The translations under genes and the position numbers were made by a program. Shown piece after piece: positions 7,111-14,577 of a stretch of DNA of 64,000 nucleotides; position 1 is the stretch's first letter, and every line of letters starts with the position of its first letter. Under the pieces are notes generated by a model that was not told the DNA's origin, made no database searches, and saw only the letters and a program-made list of their open reading frames with translations. The stretch lies in the NCBI GenBank assembly GCA_050943535.1, contig JBMNPJ010000008.1:1-64000 (forward strand), given 5' to 3'. Source of the stretch: Massiliimalia sp050943535 (GTDB taxonomy: Bacteria > Bacillota > Clostridia > Oscillospirales > Ruminococcaceae).

Positions 7111-7569
7111 TTACTCCTTGAATTTGTGTTCATAAGAAAGTTCCTTGGCAATTTCCACTGCCCGGCGGTGACTCATGAGCAAAATGAAAATTCGTGCTCC
7201 GGGAGCGGATATGATGAGGGTACTCAGATCCAGAAGTTTGGTAAACGGGTTTTTTAGTACCGTAATAAAGCTGATATTGGCACAGGGCATCCATTGGGTT
7301 TGATGAAAAATTACGCCCTTGCTGACCATAATCCGGTCTTTCAGCACCAGATACTGGGTGCTGATAAACAAAAGAGGGAGATATAAAAACATGGTTAAAA
7401 TAGCAGCCGCCCCGATGAGCCATAACAAAAGGTACCAGATTAGGGTGCGGGGGGCAAATATGATTACTGTTAAAACCGCAAAAGCAACAGCAATTGCCGC
7501 CGCCAAACATTCCCAAAGCAGCAAAACCTTTTTGGGAAGAGTTTCATATTTCATGGAAATTTGGTTCAT
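7111..7569 (-). CDS. ydbS: PH domain-containing protein, YdbS-like
   Basis: A protein of about 152 residues. Two transmembrane helices (about 17-40 and 45-70) are followed by one bPH2 domain (YLVLKDRIMVSKGVIFHQTQ). It is the short partner of the YdbS/YdbT pair and sits directly upstream in the same operon. The start is uncertain: a TTG at 7587, an ATG at 7569 (MNQISMKYE) and an ATG at 7554 (MKYETLP) are all in frame, and the only purine-rich site, GGAAAGG, abuts the 7569 ATG. I give the middle choice. About 270 nt of AT-rich DNA separates it from the divergent deacetylase gene, in which I see no clear promoter. Confidence 0.8.
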   Translation of the reverse strand: MNQISMKYETLPKKVLLLWECLAAAIAVAFAVLTVIIFAPRTLIWYLLLWLIGAAAILTMFLYLPLLFISTQYLVLKDRIMVSKGVIFHQTQWMPCANISFITVLKNPFTKLLDLSTLIISAPGARIFILLMSHRRAVEIAKELSYEHKFKE

Positions 7570-7838
7570 CCTTTCCAGTAAAATCAAATGTAAAAATCTT
7601 TTTTCAAATGCTTATTCCTTATTGTACCATTTCCCTTTCCTGGTGTAAACAGTTTCTGTTCCCTTTTGTTTGTGGGATTGCGACATTAATTTCTGCATTG
7701 TTTCCTTTTGAGACAAGCTTTTTAAAAATAATATTCTTTTTATGGATATTAGGACCGTTTTTTTCATAAAAATGTAAAAGCCTCTGGATTGAATACAGAG
7801 AACCATGGAAAAGTAAAATGGAAAGGGCGGTAAACAGT

Positions 7839-8606
7839 ATGAAGGTTTGGATCATACGAAGAAATACCCTTTTAAGAATCGGTGCGGTATTGGTATTTGG
7901 TCTATTTCTTTTGGCAGGCGCCATGGGTGCAGGAGCGGTTATTGAAGCAAACGCCTCAGTTAGAGAGCTTCCCATCTATTGTGTGGAAACACCCAATCAG
8001 GAAAAAAAGCTGGCACTTGGCATTAACTGTGCCTGGGGAGACGAGGATATTCCCAAAATACTGGATGAACTGGATCAGTGCCAGGTGAAGGCCACTTTTT
8101 TTGTGGTGGGGGAGTGGTGTGATGCCCATCCTCAGTCGGTTTCCCTTATTGCGAAACGGGGGCATGAGGTGGGAAGTCATTCAGATACTCACCCAGATCT
8201 GCCGTCTTTGTCAGAGGAAGAAATACGTAGGGAAATTCAGGTGAGCGGGCAGAAAATAGAAACGTTGACCGGTGTTCGTCCAACACTGTTTCGGTGCCCC
8301 TCCGGTTCCTATGATGACCGTTCCATTCGCCTGATTCGGGAGGAAGGATACTATCCCATCCAGTGGAGCCTGGATTCTTTAGACTGGAAAGGCACCAATG
8401 AACAAGAGATGATACAGCGAATTGTTCCCAAGCTTACTTATGGAGATATTTTATTATTCCACAATGACACAGATTATACAGCAGAAGCCCTGCCGGGAGT
8501 GATTCAAGCGATTCAACAACAGGGGTATGAGTTTGTAACAGTGGGAGAACTGATTCACCAGGGAGACTATACCGTTGATGTAACAGGACGGCAATTTCCC
8601 GGGTGA
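7839..8606 (+). CDS. Polysaccharide deacetylase family protein, PdaB-like
   Basis: A 255-residue secreted or membrane-anchored NodB-homology protein. One N-terminal signal-anchor helix spans residues 10-33. The catalytic domain shows LALGINCAWGDEDIPKIL, TFFVVGEW, the metal-binding HSDTH motif within GSHSDTHPDL, RCPSGSYDD, WSLDSLDW and LLFHND. In active enzymes the first motif is TFDDGP with a catalytic Asp. Here that place reads INCAWGDE, as in the sporulation PdaB group where this position is also altered. A role in spore cortex or peptidoglycan modification is likely by analogy. GGAAAGGGCGG lies 8 nt upstream of ATG 7839. It is monocistronic. Confidence 0.85.
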   Translation: MKVWIIRRNTLLRIGAVLVFGLFLLAGAMGAGAVIEANASVRELPIYCVETPNQEKKLALGINCAWGDEDIPKILDELDQCQVKATFFVVGEWCDAHPQSVSLIAKRGHEVGSHSDTHPDLPSLSEEEIRREIQVSGQKIETLTGVRPTLFRCPSGSYDDRSIRLIREEGYYPIQWSLDSLDWKGTNEQEMIQRIVPKLTYGDILLFHNDTDYTAEALPGVIQAIQQQGYEFVTVGELIHQGDYTVDVTGRQFPG

Positions 8607-8664
8607 TGGCTTGATATCAAGGAACAGAGGCTCCAAAAGCCTGTGTGGCAAAAAGAGCATAAAG

Positions 8665-8756
8665 AAAGAGCGGAAGGATGAGAACCTCCCAGAGATTTTC
8701 TCGGAGATTTTCTTGGAGATTTTTCTCAGAGATTTTCTCGTCCTTCCGCTCTTTTT
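8665..8756. terminator. Convergent terminator with four tandem mini-palindromes in its loop
   Basis: Outer arms AAAGAGCGGAAGGA (8665-8678) and TCCTTCCGCTCTTT (8741-8754) form a 14-bp stem ending in T residues. The 62-nt loop contains four head-to-tail copies of GAGATTTTCTCG (8692-8703, 8704-8715, 8716-8728, 8729-8740), each itself able to fold as GAGA/TCTC. Confidence 0.8.
8692..8740. repeat. Four tandem 12-13 bp GAGATTTTCTCG repeats
   Basis: The copies differ at one or two positions (second copy CTTG, third copy has one extra T and ends CTCA). They are confined to the terminator loop between two convergent genes and probably arose by slippage. Confidence 0.9.
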
Positions 8757-8771
8757 AAAAAAGAAATTCAA

Positions 8772-9470
8772 TTAAACAAACAGACCTTTTACCCGGTTTC
8801 CGTGGATTAACAATAAAATTGCCAGAACAAAAAGGACAGATCCCAAAATCGGACAGCCTATAGTAAGGGCAGTTGCCAATCCATGGCTGCATGCGGCGCT
8901 TTCCATCATAGCGGCAACAGCGCCGGAAAAGTCAGAAAGCACATGGATTCCATAGCGAATCCAAAGAACACTGGTCATAAAGGAAACCGGAGCAATTAAA
9001 AGCCCCAGCCACAATCCGGTTTTTACCCGCTGTTTAATGCCTTTCATGGCAAGAATAATGGGGATAATAAAGATAATGGGGAAAATCGGACCTAAAAACA
9101 TAGGGGACAGCATCAAAAACAGAATACTGCAAAGAAGGAAAATACGGTAAAATACAATTAAGCGTCGGGTTTGTCCCGTAAAATCACCGTATGCTGCGGT
9201 GACATAGTTAATATAGTATCCTACCTTTTGATTCAGTTCTTTGGCATTGGCATCAATGCGGAAGCATGCGATCAGCTGTCTGCCCTTTGCTACCAGAGAT
9301 TGATAAACAGTCTGGAATTTTTTTGCGATGACCAGATCCTCAAATTCATGCCGCAGTTTTTTGACACAGGCAATGTATTTTTGCTGACGGTTTCCCAGCA
9401 GCTCACATTCGGTTAATTCCACTTCTATTTGCTGCAAAACCTGAATCAAATCCGTGTTTTCCATGATCAT
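8772..9470 (-). CDS. Hypothetical membrane protein
   Basis: A 232-residue protein of unrecognised family. Residues 1-100 are helical, charged and soluble, with a heptad-like region (QIEVELTECELLGNRQQKYI) that may form a coiled coil. Four hydrophobic helices follow at roughly 105-125, 128-145, 152-175 and 200-225. There is no enzymatic motif. The start at 9470 (MIMENTD) is chosen because AAAGGAA lies 6 nt upstream. An upstream in-frame extension to 9545 overlaps the transporter terminator and has no ribosome site. It stands alone between two terminators. Confidence 0.7.
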   Translation of the reverse strand: MIMENTDLIQVLQQIEVELTECELLGNRQQKYIACVKKLRHEFEDLVIAKKFQTVYQSLVAKGRQLIACFRIDANAKELNQKVGYYINYVTAAYGDFTGQTRRLIVFYRIFLLCSILFLMLSPMFLGPIFPIIFIIPIILAMKGIKQRVKTGLWLGLLIAPVSFMTSVLWIRYGIHVLSDFSGAVAAMMESAACSHGLATALTIGCPILGSVLFVLAILLLIHGNRVKGLFV

Positions 9471-9518
9471 TGTAGTTCCTTTCTTTTTGAAAAAATGTTG
9501 CTGACTGATAGAAAGAGG

Positions 9519-9557
9519 AACAGGGTTGCCTGGAAACCCATTCACAGCAACCCTGTT
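9519..9557 (-). terminator. Terminator of the NSS transporter operon
   Basis: The stem AACAGGGTTGC/GCAACCCTGTT (9519-9529 with 9547-9557) lies 6 nt past the metS-like stop codon. On the minus strand it is followed by a CT-rich rather than pure T tract. Confidence 0.6.
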
Positions 9558-9562
9558 GTTAC

Positions 9563-9670
9563 TTACTTGTTTTTGCGCGTCAGTTTATACAAAGTAACTC
9601 CTGCAGTGGCTAAAATAATGGCCCATACAACAGTTAAAAAGATAATTGCGCCAACGGTTAAATCGCCCAT
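9563..9670 (-). CDS. metS: MetS-type small subunit of NSS transporter
   Basis: A 35-residue single-helix membrane peptide that I translated directly: it starts MGDLTVGAIIFLTVVWAI and ends YKLTRKNK. It consists of one transmembrane helix and a basic tail. This is the size, shape and position of the MetS subunit that accompanies the methionine/alanine transporter MetP of the sodium:neurotransmitter symporter family, where the small subunit is needed for uptake. AAAGGAG lies 8 nt before the ATG, and the gene starts 21 nt after the end of the transporter gene. It is short enough to be missed by many annotations. Confidence 0.85.
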   Translation of the reverse strand: MGDLTVGAIIFLTVVWAIILATAGVTLYKLTRKNK

Positions 9671-9691
9671 AATGACAGCTCCTTTTTGGGA

Positions 9692-11257
9692 TTATGAAAG
9701 TTCCTTTTTGTATCTGTCTTTGATGTATTTTGCGGTAATCACAGTGCCAAACGCAAACATAACAAGCATAACCAGACGAGCCAGTGTAATCCAGATTGGA
9801 CCATATGGCTGTTTGTCTACCGGCCACAAAGACATCGCTCCGGTGCTGATTCGTTCCCAAGTAGCAAATACAATCAATACAGCCAGGAAAATTGGGGTAA
9901 TCCAGCGCAGTAAAACGGTGACAAACCAGCGAGGCATTTTCCAAAGTCCGCCACGGTTCATTTCCATTTGTTTTTCGATGGAATTGCAGCGGGTAAAGAT
10001 AATTACTTCAATCAGACCCAAAATCAGCAGGAAGTACTGACCAACCCACAGATCCAACTCGTCCAGATAGTAGGTAGCGCCTACTTTGTTGATGACGGTT
10101 TCCAAAGCAACCGGTGCACCGATAATGATGTAGGCAAACATAACGCCCCAAGCAGCTCTCTTTTTGGAAATATGCAATGTTTCAGAAACAAAGGTAGCTA
10201 CATAGTTGTACAGAGCCATAGAAGAAGTAAATCCGGCAAAGAACAGTACCAGGAACCACAATCCGCCAATGATGTTGCCCATCGGCATTTCACGGAATGC
10301 GTTCGGCAGAGTAATAAAGGTTAACCCAACCCCTGCGGATTCTAACACGTCCTGTCCCAGATAAGCAAAGCCCAGCGGGATTACAATAGAACCAGCCAGA
10401 ATAATTTCTGCAAATTCGTTTAAAGATACGGTAGCGAAAGAAGAAACAATTACGTCATCATCTTTCTTCAGATAAGAAGCATAGTGGCAGATAAGCCCCA
10501 TCCCGATAGACAGAGAATAGAAGATCTGTCCGGCACCCGCCATAGCGCCTTTCCAGGAAAGGTTGTGGAAGTCAGGATTCCATACATAGTTTAACCCTTT
10601 GAGTGCAGACCAGTCTGGGTTGACAGGGCTGCCGGTGGTCAGTGCTGCAACCAGCAGGATTGCCGCAAAGATGTACAGGGTCGGCATCATAAATTTTGCC
10701 CATTTTTCAATCCCGCCGCTGATTCCTCGGGATACTACAAAAGCAAGGGCAATCAAAGTGATCAGCCAGAAAATGAAGATGCGCAGCGGATCAGAGATCA
10801 TGCCGATAAACAGGTCACCGGTGTTTACAGTTTTGTCCATATAATCTCCGGTGAAGGACATTACGGAATAGTTGATGGTCCAACCTACAATGTGAGAATA
10901 GTAGGAGTTAATCAACAGAGTAATGGCAAAGCACAATCCGCCGCTGACAGAACCGATTACCAAAGCGGTTTTTGGGCTTAAACGTTTTTTGGATTCCAGG
11001 TACAGCATCGGTCCAATGGTGTTTTCGCCCAGCTGACCGTTTTCCCGTCCGATCTGCCATTCCATCAGCATGATAGGAAGACCTAACAGTAAAAGCGCTA
11101 CAAAATAAGGAATCATGAAAGCGCCGCCGCCGTTTTGTGCAGCCATATAAGGGAATTTCCAGAAATTCCCCAATCCAACCGCATTACCGGCCATGGCCAG
11201 GATTAAACCAATTTTGGAACCCCAGCCTTCTTTTTGGGTTTGTATGTCTTGTGACAT
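9692..11257 (-). CDS. Sodium-dependent NSS/SNF family amino-acid transporter
   Basis: A 521-residue integral membrane protein of the neurotransmitter:sodium symporter family with about 12 helices. The signature at the first helix reads GNFWKFPYMAAQNGGGAF (about residues 27-45), containing the unwound Na+ and substrate-binding region, with an acidic-residue-poor IL1. With the adjacent MetS-type peptide this suggests import of methionine, alanine or a related neutral amino acid coupled to Na+. The start is set at 11257 (MSQDIQTQK) because GAGGAGG lies 9 nt upstream. An in-frame extension to 11296 has no ribosome site. Expected to be constitutive or nutrient-regulated. No operator is obvious. 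Confidence 0.92.
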   Translation of the reverse strand: MSQDIQTQKEGWGSKIGLILAMAGNAVGLGNFWKFPYMAAQNGGGAFMIPYFVALLLLGLPIMLMEWQIGRENGQLGENTIGPMLYLESKKRLSPKTALVIGSVSGGLCFAITLLINSYYSHIVGWTINYSVMSFTGDYMDKTVNTGDLFIGMISDPLRIFIFWLITLIALAFVVSRGISGGIEKWAKFMMPTLYIFAAILLVAALTTGSPVNPDWSALKGLNYVWNPDFHNLSWKGAMAGAGQIFYSLSIGMGLICHYASYLKKDDDVIVSSFATVSLNEFAEIILAGSIVIPLGFAYLGQDVLESAGVGLTFITLPNAFREMPMGNIIGGLWFLVLFFAGFTSSMALYNYVATFVSETLHISKKRAAWGVMFAYIIIGAPVALETVINKVGATYYLDELDLWVGQYFLLILGLIEVIIFTRCNSIEKQMEMNRGGLWKMPRWFVTVLLRWITPIFLAVLIVFATWERISTGAMSLWPVDKQPYGPIWITLARLVMLVMFAFGTVITAKYIKDRYKKELS

Positions 11258-11403
11258 GGAGAATACCTCCTCAGGAAATTGTAATATTAAACACATTCTA
11301 TCAGGATTCTGTCAAAATAGCAAGAGGAAAAGCCACTGATTATTCACAAAAAATAAACAATTTTTTCTACAGTGCTCTTTTAAAGTGCTATTTGTCTATA
11401 GGT

Positions 11404-11652
11404 TTAAAACGGGGAAGCCTTTCGGCTTTTGGGAGGATAGGGTGCAAAGCAATTGGTTCTGCCCAAAAGATAATCGGTAGAAGTGCCGTATAATTCTGCC
11501 AATCGGATCAGGTGATGTACAGGAATTTCTCGCTTTCCCAGTTCATAATTGCTGTATACCCGCTGGTCGATGCCCAGATATTCCCCAACCTGAGTTTGAG
11601 ATAGGTCTTTGTCTTCCCGGCAGTCCCGCAGCCGCTGATAATAGTAGGTCAA
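11404..11652 (-). CDS. Small XRE-family regulator
   Basis: An 82-residue single-domain helix-turn-helix protein. The HTH is at about residues 7-62: LRDCREDKDLSQTQVGEYLG, then IDQRVYSNYELGKREIP and LAELYGTSTDYLLG, followed by a short basic tail. The likely start is TTG at 11652, with AGGAAAGG 13 nt upstream. No ATG is available in frame near the domain start. It lies divergently to the ABC exporter genes, with repeated ACTAT/ATAGT motifs between them that could be its operator. What it controls is not clear, since the exporter promoter itself carries a PadR-like site. Confidence 0.82.
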   Translation of the reverse strand: MTYYYQRLRDCREDKDLSQTQVGEYLGIDQRVYSNYELGKREIPVHHLIRLAELYGTSTDYLLGRTNCFAPYPPKSRKASPF

Positions 11653-11717
11653 CTATTTTCACAATCCTTTCCTGCTGAATCATTCTAGGGTTATTTCCTT
11701 AGAAATTATTGTAGGTT

Positions 11718-11763
11718 ACTATCAAATAATAGTGTTGACATTACTATTGTTTAGTAGTAATAT
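11718..11763 (+). promoter_or_regulatory. Distal promoter with ACTAT/ATAGT repeats
   Basis: TTGACA (11735-11740), 17 nt and TAATAT (11758-11763) form a good promoter reading toward natA. It overlaps ACTAT-6-ATAGT (11718-11733) and ACTAT-5-AGTAGT (11743-11758), which are candidate binding sites for the neighbouring XRE protein. Confidence 0.55.
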
Positions 11764-11852
11764 GAAACGGGAATTTTGTTTTTCAAATCAGTTAAAATGC
11801 TTTATTGCCGGAAGTATCGGGAAAATAACTTTGTTTGTAAAATAAAATTTTC

Positions 11853-11881
11853 TTGACAACACTATCGGCAGACGATATAAT
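11853..11881 (+). promoter_or_regulatory. Consensus sigma-A promoter of the NatAB-type operon
   Basis: TTGACA (11853-11858), a 17-nt spacer and TATAAT (11876-11881), a perfect consensus. Such a strong promoter normally needs a repressor. Confidence 0.9.
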
Positions 11882-11892
11882 AAGGGGCAAAG

Positions 11893-11917
11893 AAGTATTA
11901 CGTAAGCCGATATACTT
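11893..11917 (+). promoter_or_regulatory. Candidate PadR operator at natA
   Basis: The inverted repeat AAGTAT-13-ATACTT covers the predicted transcription start. Its centre ACGTAAGCCGATATA (11900-11914) is identical to the padR operator core at 1397-1411. It ends a few nucleotides before the AAAGGAG ribosome site. Confidence 0.7.
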
Positions 11918-11935
11918 ACAAAAGGAGCTGAAATT

Positions 11936-12685
11936 ATGGATGATGCATTGCAGGTACAGAAACTGACCAAAATCTATACCAAAGCAAAAGCGGCCAATGA
12001 AGTGGAATTTTCCATTGCGCGGGGAGAAATTTTTGCGCTGATTGGTCCCAATGGGGCAGGAAAAACCACAACCCTGCGCATGGTGGCAACTTTGCTCAAA
12101 CCCACCTCTGGGGATGCTTTGGTAGGGGGAGTCAGTGTAGTCAAACACCCTCAACAAGTGCGGGAACAAATTACTTATCTTCCGGACGAGGCTGGAGCAT
12201 ATAAAAATATGAAAGGGATTGACTATTTAAAATTTATGGCATCCCTATTCAGTAGCCGAAAGGAAGAAATTCAACAGTATGTAGAAACCGGCGTGAAAAT
12301 TGCGGATTTGGGCAATCGAATTCAGGATAAAATCGGTTCTTACAGCCGTGGGATGACCCGCCGGCTTTTACTGGCGAGAGCGGTAATGACAAAGCCTACC
12401 TTGGCAATTTTAGATGAACCTACTTCCGGGCTGGATATTTTAAATGCTCTGGAAATCCGCCGAATGATCCGTCAGCTGGCAGATGAGGGAATGTCTTTTC
12501 TCATTTCCAGTCACAATATGCTGGAGATTGAATATCTGTCCGACCGGGTTGGAATTATCAGTGGCGGGGTACTGCATGTAACCGGAACGCCGGAAGAGCT
12601 GAAAGCCAAATACGAGGCAGCGAACCTGGAAGAAGTGTTTGAACAGGCAGTTCATTTTAAAAAGGAGGACAACATCCATGAATAA
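11936..12685 (+). CDS. ABC transporter ATP-binding protein, NatA-like
   Basis: A 249-residue ATPase subunit. Walker A is GPNGAGKTT (about residue 38), the signature region is YSRGMTRRLLLARA (in place of the usual LSGGQ), Walker B is LAILDEPTSGLD, and the switch His lies in ISSHNM. It belongs to the NatA/CcmA-type group that drives ABC-2 exporters for Na+, drugs or lipids. AAAGGAG lies 8 nt before the ATG. It overlaps the permease gene by 8 nt. Promoter and a PadR-type operator lie immediately upstream, pointing to control by the PadR protein encoded at 1035-1382. Confidence 0.92.
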   Translation: MDDALQVQKLTKIYTKAKAANEVEFSIARGEIFALIGPNGAGKTTTLRMVATLLKPTSGDALVGGVSVVKHPQQVREQITYLPDEAGAYKNMKGIDYLKFMASLFSSRKEEIQQYVETGVKIADLGNRIQDKIGSYSRGMTRRLLLARAVMTKPTLAILDEPTSGLDILNALEIRRMIRQLADEGMSFLISSHNMLEIEYLSDRVGIISGGVLHVTGTPEELKAKYEAANLEEVFEQAVHFKKEDNIHE

Positions 12686-13994
12686 GTTTTGGATTTTGCT
12701 CAAAAAGGAGCTGCGGGAACTGGTAACGGTACAGACATTAATTGGTGTGTTGGCCAGTGTGTTGATTTTTGTATTTTTGGGAAATATGATGGGCGGAATT
12801 TCTGAGGAATCTGCGGAAAACGCCAGCCGAATTGGAATTGTGGATCAGGATCATACCCCTTTGACACAGAATTTAACAGCACAGCTGGAAGCAGCTGGGT
12901 TTGAAGTGGTTTTATTGGAAGGAAATGACGGAGCTTCTGAACAGGAACTTTTGGATTTAGCAAAGCAGGAAAATTTACAGGGGTATTTGGAATTTCCCAA
13001 AGGAATGGAACAAAGCATTCAGCGGCAGGAAACAGTTCAGTGCCGTCTGGTCAGCCGCATGACCAGCCTTTCCATTACCGGCAGCAGTTCCAGCGCTGGA
13101 ATTACGGCAGCTTTTCAGACAGCAAACGAGCTGCTGTCTAACCAGATTATGGAGCAAAGCCAGGCATTTGATCAGGTGAGTTTTGCGAAAAATCCTTTGT
13201 CACAGCAGCCAGTAACAGTGGTGGGAGAAAACCGTGCAGAGGTGAGCGAAGACCTGTTAAAAGCTTTTGCGATGCAGCAGTCTATGCTGATTCCTATTAT
13301 TGTATTTTTGCTGATTACCTACGCTACCCAGATGACAGTTTCCACCGTTGCTAGTGAAAAAAACGACAAAACCTTGGAAACTCTTTTGTCTGCACCAGTA
13401 CCTCGTTTGGCAGTATTGGGGGCGAAAATGTGCGCAGCAGGATTTTTGTCTCTGATGATGGCAGGCGTTTACATGATCGGATTTTCCCGGTATATGAGCG
13501 GCATGATGGGAGGAGAAATTGATCAGTCTCAGCTGTCTCAGGCGCTGGAAACACTGGGGCTTAATTTGCAGGGAACCGATTATCTCCTTCTGGGAATTCA
13601 GATGTTTTTGACCATCTTGATTGCTTTGGCAGTCAGTGTGGTATTGGGGGCGCTGGCAAAAGATGTGAAAGCGGCACAGGGAATGGTGACGCCCATTCTG
13701 TTTTTAGCTATGATTCCTTATTTTGTCACACTGACCACCGATGTGGCAGATCTTCCTATGGCGGCGCAGGTGGTGCTGTATCTGATTCCATTTACCCATA
13801 CTTTCTGTGCCAGCGGAAATATTATTTTCCACAATGATTTGATTTTCTACGGAGGAATGGTCTATCAGTTGGTTTTACTGTGTATTGTCATGGGGCTGGC
13901 GGTGAAAATTTTCGGCAGCGACCGGATTTTTACAATGACATTGTCCTGGGGAGAACAAAAACGCAAACAGAAAAAGAAAACCGTAAAACAATAA
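12678..13994 (+). CDS. ABC-2 type permease, NatB-like
   Basis: A 438-residue membrane subunit. One helix at about 21-40 is followed by an extracytoplasmic domain of about 150 residues and then five to six helices from about 195 to the C-terminus. The phrase ASEKNDKTLETLLSAPVP is the coupling-helix motif of ABC2_membrane_3/NatB permeases. The start at 12678 is supported by AAAGGAGG 9 nt upstream, inside the end of natA. It forms the exporter with the preceding ATPase. The substrate is unknown. Export of Na+, an antimicrobial or a peptide are all possible. Confidence 0.9.
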   Translation: MNKFWILLKKELRELVTVQTLIGVLASVLIFVFLGNMMGGISEESAENASRIGIVDQDHTPLTQNLTAQLEAAGFEVVLLEGNDGASEQELLDLAKQENLQGYLEFPKGMEQSIQRQETVQCRLVSRMTSLSITGSSSSAGITAAFQTANELLSNQIMEQSQAFDQVSFAKNPLSQQPVTVVGENRAEVSEDLLKAFAMQQSMLIPIIVFLLITYATQMTVSTVASEKNDKTLETLLSAPVPRLAVLGAKMCAAGFLSLMMAGVYMIGFSRYMSGMMGGEIDQSQLSQALETLGLNLQGTDYLLLGIQMFLTILIALAVSVVLGALAKDVKAAQGMVTPILFLAMIPYFVTLTTDVADLPMAAQVVLYLIPFTHTFCASGNIIFHNDLIFYGGMVYQLVLLCIVMGLAVKIFGSDRIFTMTLSWGEQKRKQKKKTVKQ

Positions 13995-13997
13995 CAA

Positions 13998-14034
13998 AAG
14001 ACGCAAACCATAATAAATACGGTTTGCGTCTTCT
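13998..14034 (+). terminator. Terminator of the NatAB-type operon
   Basis: The stem AAGACGCAAACC/GGTTTGCGTCTT (13998-14009 with 14021-14032) lies right after the permease stop. A related hairpin recurs at 14443-14478. Confidence 0.75.
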
Positions 14035-14577
14035 CAGACTATAGAAAAAGGTAATGTAAACTGGTAAATTGCACAAACAAAAGTATTCTACCAGACACTT
14101 TGAAACGATTAGCGCCGTAGCGCTTTCCAGAAAACAGCTGTTTTCGTCAAATGTGCAAACAATACTTGGGGTGTCCAGAGGGGCAGGCCGACTAACCATA
14201 TATTTCCGGAGGACGCCCCTCTGGTGGCCTTTTCTTTCCATTTCTTTTGGCCATCAAAAGAAATGGTGCAGGTGTGGGCTGCATAAGCCCACAAAAGAAG
14301 GATAAAAAATTTGTCTCCGATGCACGCGGTATGAAATACCGCTAAGGGGAGCAATAGTCCTTCGGACTTTTGCTCCCCTTAGATATCCCAAAAAGGCAAA
14401 ATTTGTGCAACTTTTTCTTGTACTATATTTTATCGACAAGCTGAGACGCAAACTATAGCAAATATGGGTTGCGTCTTCTGTTATGATATAAAAATATATT
14501 TCTGCTTTTAACAAGTTTATTGCACTTTCGGTCTGCCTTGCTAAAGAGCGGCAGACAATGACCTTTCATTCTTTTTC
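14035..14577. other. Hairpin-rich 545-nt intergenic element
   Basis: No convincing gene is present. At least seven stems can be read: AGCGC-4-GCGCT (14111-14124), the perfect palindrome GAAAACAGCTGTTTTC (14130-14145), CCAGAGGGGC/GCCCCTCTGG (about 14174-14222), CCATTTCTTTTG/CAAAAGAAATGG (about 14237-14265), TGTGGGCT/AGCCCACA (about 14273-14293), GCGGTAT/ATACCGC (about 14327-14343) and CTAAGGGGAGCAA/TTTGCTCCCCTTAG (about 14341-14382). A second copy of the exporter terminator type closes it at 14443-14478 (AGACGCAAAC and GTTGCGTCT). TTGCACAAA near 14066 and TTTGTGCAA near 14402 are inverted. It could be a structured RNA or a non-autonomous mobile element. Confidence 0.55.

Noticed and set aside
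14069..14305. Small open frames in the 14.0-14.6 kb gap
   Set aside because: They cross the hairpins, have no ribosome sites and have no recognisable domain.
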